A program made the position numbers and the translations under genes. From the NCBI RefSeq assembly GCF_009707325.1, contig NZ_CP046103.1, positions 3,978,744 to 4,042,743 on the forward strand: DNA of 64,000 nucleotides, read 5' to 3'. Numbering within the stretch: the first letter of the stretch is position 1; each line of letters starts with the position of its first letter. Origin of the DNA: Pseudomonas sp. IB20 (GTDB taxonomy: Bacteria; Pseudomonadota; Gammaproteobacteria; Pseudomonadales; Pseudomonadaceae). Under the pieces are notes generated by a model, which did no database searches, was not told the DNA's origin, and worked only from the letters and a program-made list of their open reading frames with translations. Positions 59,710 to 64,000 of this stretch are shown here, piece after piece.

Positions 59710-60393
59710 TTAGGCAACGGACAAGCCCAACTCGGACAACAACATCGACGCCTGGGCTTTGGAAATCACGGCGCCTTTGAACAGTTTGGCATCATTGAGG
59801 CGAAAACCGCTCAAATCCGCACCGCGCAGGTCGGCACCGGCAAAATTGGCGCCGTTGATACGCGCATGGGCGAGGCTGCAGTCGATCAATTCGGCCTTGC
59901 GAAAGTCAGCATCCGACAAGTCGCTGTCGGAAAAGTCCAAGTTATTCAGCACCGTTCGGGCAAACGACAGGCCGGACAAAAACGCGCTGTTAAGGCGGGT
60001 TTCGCTGAAGCTCAAGCCCAGGGACGCGCAGTGGGTGAAGTTGGCGCCGGTCAGCTTGCAGTGGGCAAAACTGGCCTGGGACAGTTTGCTGCGCTGCCAG
60101 CGGGTGTTGTTCAGGTCACAGCTGTTGAACTGCGCCTCCAACAGGTTCGCCGCCTCGAATATGGCGTGGGCTGCGCGGCAACTGGTCCATTGGGTGCCTT
60201 CAAGGCGCGAACCCAGGAAGGACGTCTGCACCAGAATGCAACGCTCGAACACCCAGTGGTCCAGCACCATGCGCGACAGATCCGCCCCGCTCAGGTCCAC
60301 GCCAATCAGGCGCAACGGCCCGCTGTGCTGGTCGATCAAGTCTTCCAGCGCATCGCGCTGCAAGCTGCCGCCGTCGATGTCGGTGTGCTGCAT
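59710..60393 (-). CDS. Pentapeptide-repeat protein
   Basis: A 227-residue protein with a right-handed quadrilateral beta helix, built from A(D/N)LXX-type repeats from about residue 28 to 200. Examples are VDLSGADLSRMVLDHWVFER, LDFSDSDLSDADFRKAELID and ARINGANFAGADLRGADLSG. There is no signal peptide. Some relatives mimic DNA and protect gyrase, but that cannot be claimed here. AGGAGG precedes the ATG. It lies directly before arfB on the same strand. Confidence 0.87.
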   Translation of the reverse strand: MQHTDIDGGSLQRDALEDLIDQHSGPLRLIGVDLSGADLSRMVLDHWVFERCILVQTSFLGSRLEGTQWTSCRAAHAIFEAANLLEAQFNSCDLNNTRWQRSKLSQASFAHCKLTGANFTHCASLGLSFSETRLNSAFLSGLSFARTVLNNLDFSDSDLSDADFRKAELIDCSLAHARINGANFAGADLRGADLSGFRLNDAKLFKGAVISKAQASMLLSELGLSVA

Positions 60394-60454
60394 GGGGCCT
60401 CCTAGGCAAGGGTCGATAAAAACAAGGTCGCGAGTTTAACCTGTCGACGCCCAC

Positions 60455-60480
60455 AAAAAACCCGGCAAGGCGCCGGGTTT
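60455..60480 (-). terminator. Intrinsic terminator after the AroP-like gene
   Basis: CCCGGC and GCCGGG with a 5-base loop, flanked by six A residues on the plus strand, hence a U-tract on the minus strand, 23 bases after the stop. Confidence 0.87.
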
Positions 60481-60499
60481 TCTGTTGATGCGATACGGC

Positions 60500-61921
60500 T
60501 TACTTCAACGCCGCACTCGTCGCGGTCAGTGCCGCTTCGGCGCTGCGCTTGTTCTTGATCCAGTAGCACAGCCCCATGAACGCCACCCACACCGGGATTG
60601 CGTACACCGAACGGTCAATGCCCGGGATCATCAACATGGTCCCCAGAATAAACACCACGAAGGCCACGCAGAGGATGTTGCCGTACGGGTACCACAGCGC
60701 CTTGAACAACGGCACTTGGCCGGTGCGGTTCATGTGCTGGCGGAACTTGAAGTGCGAGAAGCTGATCATCGCCCAGTTGATCACCAGCGTGGCCACTACC
60801 AACGACATCAGCAGTTCCAGCGCGTGTTGCGGGATCAGGTAGTTCATCAGCACCGCCACCAGGGTGATCGCCGCTGAGGCCAGAATCGAACGCACCGGTA
60901 CGCCGCGCTTGTCGATTTTCGCCAAGGCCTTGGGCGCATCGCCCTGCTCGGCCATGCCCAGCAGCATGCGGCTGTTGCAGTAGGTGCCGCTGTTGTACAC
61001 CGACAGCGCCGCAGTGAGCACCACGAAGTTGAGGATATGCGCGGCAGTGTTGCTGCCCAGCATCGAGAACACCTGCACGAACGGGCTGCCGCTATAGGCA
61101 TCGCCGGACGCGTTGAGGGACGCCAGCAGGCTGTCCCATGGCGTCAGCGACAACAGCACTACCAGTGCGCCTATGTAGAAGATCAGGATGCGGTAGATCA
61201 CCTGGTTGATCGCCTTGGGGATCACGGTGCGTGGCTGGTCAGCTTCGGCTGCGGTAAAGCCGAGCATTTCCAGGCCGCCGAAGGAGAACATGATGATCGC
61301 CATGGCCATCACCAATCCGCCCACGCCGTGTGGGAAGAACCCACCGTGCTCCCACAGGTTGCTGACCGAAGCTTGCGGGCCGCCGCTGCCGCTGGCCAGC
61401 AAGTAGCTGCCCAGGGCGATCATGCCGACGATGGCCACCACCTTGATGATGGCGAACCAGAATTCGGCTTCACCAAAGACTTTGACGTTAGCCAAGTTAA
61501 TCAGGTTGATCAGCACGAAAAACGCTGCTGCCGAGACCCAGGTCGGGATCTCAGGCCACCAGTAGTGCACATATTTGCCGACAGCCGTCAGCTCCGACAT
61601 GCCGACCAGGATGTACAGGATCCAGCAGTTCCAGCCCGACAGGAAGCCGGCGAAACCGCCCCAGTACTTGTGGGCAAAGTGGCTGAAGGAACCGGCGACC
61701 GGCTCTTCGACGATCATTTCGCCGAGCTGGCGCATGATCATGAAGGCGATAAAGCCGCAGATGGCATAGCCGAGGATCATCGAAGGGCCGGCGGATTTGA
61801 GCACCCCAGCCGAGCCCAGGAATAGGCCGGTGCCGATGGCGCCGCCGAGGGCGATCAACTGGATATGCCGATTTTTCAGGCCGCGTTTCAGCTCGCCTGA
61901 AGGGGAATGGGGTCCACTCAT
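60500..61921 (-). CDS. aroP: Amino acid permease, AroP-like
   Basis: A 473-residue, 12-helix transporter of the amino acid-polyamine-organocation family. The AAT-subfamily signature is clear: LKNRHIQLIALGGAIGTGLF, then SAGPSMILGYAICGFIAFMI, MRQLGEMIVEEPVAGSFSHF and LEMLGFTAAEADQPRTVIPK. It resembles AroP/PheP for aromatic amino acids. Tandem PhhR-like boxes 370-405 bases upstream agree with that, since PhhR controls aromatic amino acid genes in Pseudomonas. ATG 61921 lacks a strong ribosome site, and an upstream TTG at 61939 is possible. Related permeases carry proline or GABA, so the symbol is provisional. Confidence 0.82.
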   Translation of the reverse strand: MSGPHSPSGELKRGLKNRHIQLIALGGAIGTGLFLGSAGVLKSAGPSMILGYAICGFIAFMIMRQLGEMIVEEPVAGSFSHFAHKYWGGFAGFLSGWNCWILYILVGMSELTAVGKYVHYWWPEIPTWVSAAAFFVLINLINLANVKVFGEAEFWFAIIKVVAIVGMIALGSYLLASGSGGPQASVSNLWEHGGFFPHGVGGLVMAMAIIMFSFGGLEMLGFTAAEADQPRTVIPKAINQVIYRILIFYIGALVVLLSLTPWDSLLASLNASGDAYSGSPFVQVFSMLGSNTAAHILNFVVLTAALSVYNSGTYCNSRMLLGMAEQGDAPKALAKIDKRGVPVRSILASAAITLVAVLMNYLIPQHALELLMSLVVATLVINWAMISFSHFKFRQHMNRTGQVPLFKALWYPYGNILCVAFVVFILGTMLMIPGIDRSVYAIPVWVAFMGLCYWIKNKRSAEAALTATSAALK

Positions 61922-62568
61922 GAAAAGGGTCTCACGCAAGGTTTGATGATGTTGAATGCACGTTGCTGCCTTGAATCTCGACTCAAGCAGCGCCGCTCAA
62001 ACCCCAGCGCAGGCACCAGGAGTACAGCGTCTTTCTAACGGTCATGCGTCACCTGTTTGTTTTTATCTGTGACGAAATCGAACCCGTCCGGCTCGTGGCA
62101 GGGCGGAGTGATCAGGGTGGGTAAACCCTGGGTCTTGGCCTTTTGCGTGGGAACGCAAGGAGGGTCACAGTAAAACGCGGCGCATTGTACATCGCTCGAC
62201 AGCTTCTGGGCGCCCCCGCAGAGCGCTTGCGACAATCTGTCAGAGATTCCTTACAGCAAGACACCGCCCATAAATGACTGGCCCATTGCGTAATTTTTAC
62301 GTTACATCGCGTAAACCCAGCGTTACAGGCAGCTGAATCCGTCACCCTCCAGAAAATTGTCGGCGGGCAATTTCTGATCAATCGGTTCAGCCAGCTCGCT
62401 GTTTTTTCTGGAAAAACATAAGCGATGAAAAAACAGAAGAAAAAATCCAAATGAGACCGTGTCAATAAATTTTTTGCATTCCGAAACACTCTCGCCTAGG
62501 TTCTTCCACTTGCCCAGCGAAGCCCGCTGGCAAGCCGTTCTCAAACAACGTCCTCTAGGAGATACACC
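61922..62568 (-). other. Long intergenic region between aroP and the small peptide gene
   Basis: About 650 bases with no large gene. It holds a 20-codon frame on the minus strand (61983-62045, with SWCLRWG in it) just before aroP, tandem PhhR-like boxes at 62289-62327, and an AT-rich patch near 62400-62470 likely to contain the promoter of the 62569 peptide gene. The left half probably is the long untranslated leader of aroP. Confidence 0.45.
62289..62327 (-). promoter_or_regulatory. Tandem PhhR/TyrR-like boxes
   Basis: On the minus strand, TGTAAC-GCTGGG-TTTACG (62310-62327) fits TGTAAA-N6-TTTACA at 10 of 12 bases, and TGTAAC-GTAAAA-ATTACG (62289-62306) fits at 9 of 12. Their centres are 21 bases apart, two helix turns. 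They point to PhhR control of the aroP-like gene. Confidence 0.55.
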
Positions 62569-62706
62569 ATGCAAGCACTGGAAAACGACCTGGAAACCGA
62601 ACTGCAACTCGACGATTGGTTTGAAGCGCCGACCCATGAGGCCGCCGTTGAAATGATGCAAGCCGATGCCGTTGTGCCATTTGGCACGGCGATGTGGCCT
62701 TTCTAA
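62569..62706 (+). CDS. Small acidic peptide, possible RiPP-like precursor (45 residues)
   Basis: An intact 45-codon gene with a clear ribosome site (AGGAG 8 bases before the ATG). The product is very acidic: ten Asp/Glu and no Lys or Arg. Residues 1-19 (MQALENDLETELQLDDWFE) look like a helical leader; the end, from residue 35, reads VVPFGTAMWPF, a hydrophobic segment with two Pro-Phe pairs and one Trp. A 9-bp hairpin lies 17 bases after its stop, followed by the M29-like gene on the same strand. A precursor peptide processed by that enzyme is one reading. A regulator peptide or a small subunit of it are alternatives. I recognise no known precursor family. Confidence 0.7.
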   Translation: MQALENDLETELQLDDWFEAPTHEAAVEMMQADAVVPFGTAMWPF

Positions 62707-62722
62707 CACCCGGTAGGCATCC

Positions 62723-62748
62723 GGCAGATGCAGTGCACGGCATCTGCC
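62723..62748 (+). terminator. Hairpin between the peptide gene and the M29-like gene
   Basis: A perfect 9-bp stem, GGCAGATGC with GCATCTGCC around an 8-base loop and no T-tract. It could allow partial read-through so that peptide message exceeds enzyme message. Confidence 0.7.
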
Positions 62749-62779
62749 CCCTTACCCAAGGCACACAAGGACACACGTC

Positions 62780-63739
62780 ATGGACAAGGCCCGCGCCGTC
62801 GAACACTTTCTCTACTACCTCGCACACCACCCGGCCCTCAACGGCCTGAGCCGCCCTACCGTGCTGCTGGGCCATACTGAGCGCTACGACGCCATCGCCC
62901 AAACGATCACCCATGGCAGCGCCGCCCGCTTCAATTTCCAGGTGCAGCGCCTGGACCTGGCCGCCAGCGAGACCCTGGCCCAAGCCATCGAAGCCTGCGA
63001 CCTGTACCTGTTTCTCTACGACTCCTCGACCCTGCCCAACCCACGCGCTGAAGGCCCGGACTTCATCCGCGCCCTGCACGGCGTGATGGCTGAGCACTGG
63101 AAGAAATCCCTGCTGTTCAAGGATTATGGCGACTACTTCTACGACACCTTCAGCGTCGAGCCACAGCGCATTGCCGACCTCAACGCCACGCTGATCCGGC
63201 GCATGTCCCAGGCCAACGTGCTGAGCTTTACCGACAAGCACGGCTCACGCCTGGAAGCGCCGATGAGCAGCATCAAGAAGTGGACCAATATCAACGGCGT
63301 CGGCAACCACGACCTGGCGCCAGGCGAGATCGCCACCCACAGCGAGGCCATCAACGGCCAGGTGCGGTTTGTCGGCACCTTTCTGAGCACCATCCCGTTT
63401 GCGCGCAAATACGGCGTGCTGCAATCACCGCTGGAGCTGTGGATCGAGAACTCGACGATTTGCAGCGTGGCCAGCGACGTGCCGGGGCTGGCGGATGACT
63501 TCAACAAATACCTGAATGCCAACCCGTCCAACCGCCGCGTGGAAGAGCTGGGGATTGGCACCAATGAAGGGGTCAAGGATTTGTATGCGCGCAACGCCGG
63601 GTTTGAAGAGCGCCACTGCGGTTTGCACCTGGGCTTGGGTGGCGGGCAGAAAGGCAGCCATCATTTGGATTTGATCTTTGCCAGCGGGGTGTTGGCACTG
63701 GATGACAAGCCAGTGTTTGATGGGACGTTTGCGTTTTAG
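62780..63739 (+). CDS. M29-like (aminopeptidase T family) protein
   Basis: A 319-residue protein whose C-terminal half matches the thermophilic metalloprotease M29 fold: PGEIATHSEAINGQVRFVGT (about 181-200), VEELGIGTNEGVKDLYARNA (254-273), FEERHCGLHLGLGGGQKGSH (275-294) and HHLDLIF (294-300). The Glu, Glu, His and HxD positions expected to bind metal seem present, which suggests a working metallopeptidase, though this needs alignment. The N-terminal half (1-170) is less typical, with VLLGHTERYDAIAQTI. AAGGA lies about 12 bases before the ATG. No signal peptide. It follows the 45-residue peptide gene and has no other operon partner in view. Confidence 0.78.
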   Translation: MDKARAVEHFLYYLAHHPALNGLSRPTVLLGHTERYDAIAQTITHGSAARFNFQVQRLDLAASETLAQAIEACDLYLFLYDSSTLPNPRAEGPDFIRALHGVMAEHWKKSLLFKDYGDYFYDTFSVEPQRIADLNATLIRRMSQANVLSFTDKHGSRLEAPMSSIKKWTNINGVGNHDLAPGEIATHSEAINGQVRFVGTFLSTIPFARKYGVLQSPLELWIENSTICSVASDVPGLADDFNKYLNANPSNRRVEELGIGTNEGVKDLYARNAGFEERHCGLHLGLGGGQKGSHHLDLIFASGVLALDDKPVFDGTFAF

Positions 63740-63769
63740 AACCCAAATACCAGAGACACTGAGGATCAA

Positions 63770-63857
63770 TGTGGGAGCTGGCTTGCCTGCGATATAGGCA
63801 CCTCGGTCTATCAGACAGACTGCGGTGATGCCATCGCAGGCAAGCCAGCTCCCACAC
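63770..63857. repeat. REPIN
   Basis: TGTGGGAGCTGGCTTGCCTG and CAGGCAAGCCAGCTCCCACA, a near-perfect inverted pair about 50 bases apart, after the M29-like gene. Confidence 0.9.
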
Positions 63858-63882
63858 TTGAATGGACTACCAAATTGAGACC

Positions 63883-63916
63883 AAAAAAAACGCCAACCCT
63901 AAGGTTGGCGTTTTTG
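63883..63916. terminator. Bidirectional terminator
   Basis: ACGCCAACC-CTAA-GGTTGGCGT with A-run before and T-run after, between the M29-like gene and the convergent partial gene at the window end. Confidence 0.92.
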
Positions 63917-63929
63917 TGCAGCCGTTACA

Positions 63930-64000
63930 TCACTGCGGCTTCTTGCGACCAAAACCAGGACGCTGACCGGAACCCGCCGGGGCGCCACGGCGCTTGCCCG
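63930..64000 (-). CDS. C-terminal end of a minus-strand gene (possibly RluB-like)
   Basis: Only the last 22 or so codons are visible, ending SGQRPGFGRKKPQ before a TGA at 63930-63932. The Gly/Arg/Pro-rich basic tail is like those of 23S rRNA pseudouridine synthase RluB and of some RNA helicases in Pseudomonas. The catalytic part is outside the window, so the identity is a guess. The bidirectional terminator next to it supports a true gene end here. Confidence 0.5.
   Translation of the reverse strand, partial: GKRRGAPAGSGQRPGFGRKKPQ

Noticed and set aside
62569..62706. Assigning the 45-residue peptide to a known class such as graspetide, lasso peptide or PqqA
   Set aside because: No ATP-grasp, lasso cyclase, radical SAM or YcaO gene is visible, and the residues expected for those cores are not in the right places. 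Genes beyond the window or elsewhere could change this.

Overview
This 64 kb window is a piece of a Pseudomonas chromosome, most likely from the P. fluorescens group. The evidence is gene content and order: zwf-pgl-eda with hexR, the gtsABCD-oprB glucose uptake operon, fadD1-fadD2-hydrolase-phaJ, argP-ACT protein-argO-sodB-bifA-imelysin, and many copies of the GTGGGAGCTGGCTTGCC-type REP/REPIN element. I see no prophage, insertion sequence, tRNA, rRNA or CRISPR array. It is mostly core genome, with several signs of small deletions and duplications at gene ends.

Layout. 1-4.0 kb: an ECF42-type sigma factor module (SnoaL-like, YciI/DGPF, SRPBCC, sigma factor running off the left edge), an acetyltransferase, a broken PPOX gene and a GyrI-like protein. 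4.2-8.8 kb: alaC and the gluconate genes gntP, gntK and gntR, with three GntR-type operators. 8.8-9.3 kb: a gene-free block of repeats. 9.3-16.1 kb: two glutathione transferases, a uronate-dehydrogenase-like enzyme, an MFS transporter, a BdlA-like PAS chemoreceptor and a LysR regulator. 16.1-20.9 kb: a 149-bp tandem duplication, two orphan ABC substrate-binding proteins (one with a damaged start), a FecI-like sigma factor without FecR, a cytoplasmic PhnD-like protein and a desaturase. 21-25 kb: small housekeeping genes including def and yihY. 25.3-30.8 kb: fadD1, fadD2, a hydrolase and phaJ. 30.9-33.0 kb: stress and accessory genes.

33.2-45.3 kb is the glucose block. OprB and GtsABCD bring glucose into the cell, a mutarotase acts on hexose phosphate, and Zwf-Pgl-Eda carry the Entner-Doudoroff side (edd is not in the window). 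HexR lies divergent to zwf with a candidate operator between them. Two ungapped, related 70-bp promoter modules, each with a TGTCACC-N4-GGTGACA palindrome, sit before gtsA and before an AGE-family epimerase. AA-N-AA-N-AA Hfq/Crc-type motifs precede gntP, gtsA, oprB, the epimerase gene and zwf, so the sugar genes look jointly under catabolite control.

45.3-64 kb: a coiled-coil membrane protein, an NAD-dependent epimerase, argP/ACT/argO, sodB, bifA, an icmP-like imelysin lipoprotein, trkH, an AraC regulator, an MFS transporter, arfB, a pentapeptide protein and an AroP-like permease with tandem PhhR-like boxes far upstream. The least explained locus is at 62.57-63.74 kb: a very acidic 45-residue peptide gene, an intergenic hairpin, then a gene for an M29 (aminopeptidase T)-like protein. 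It resembles a minimal peptide-maturation pair and is the best candidate here for an undescribed system.
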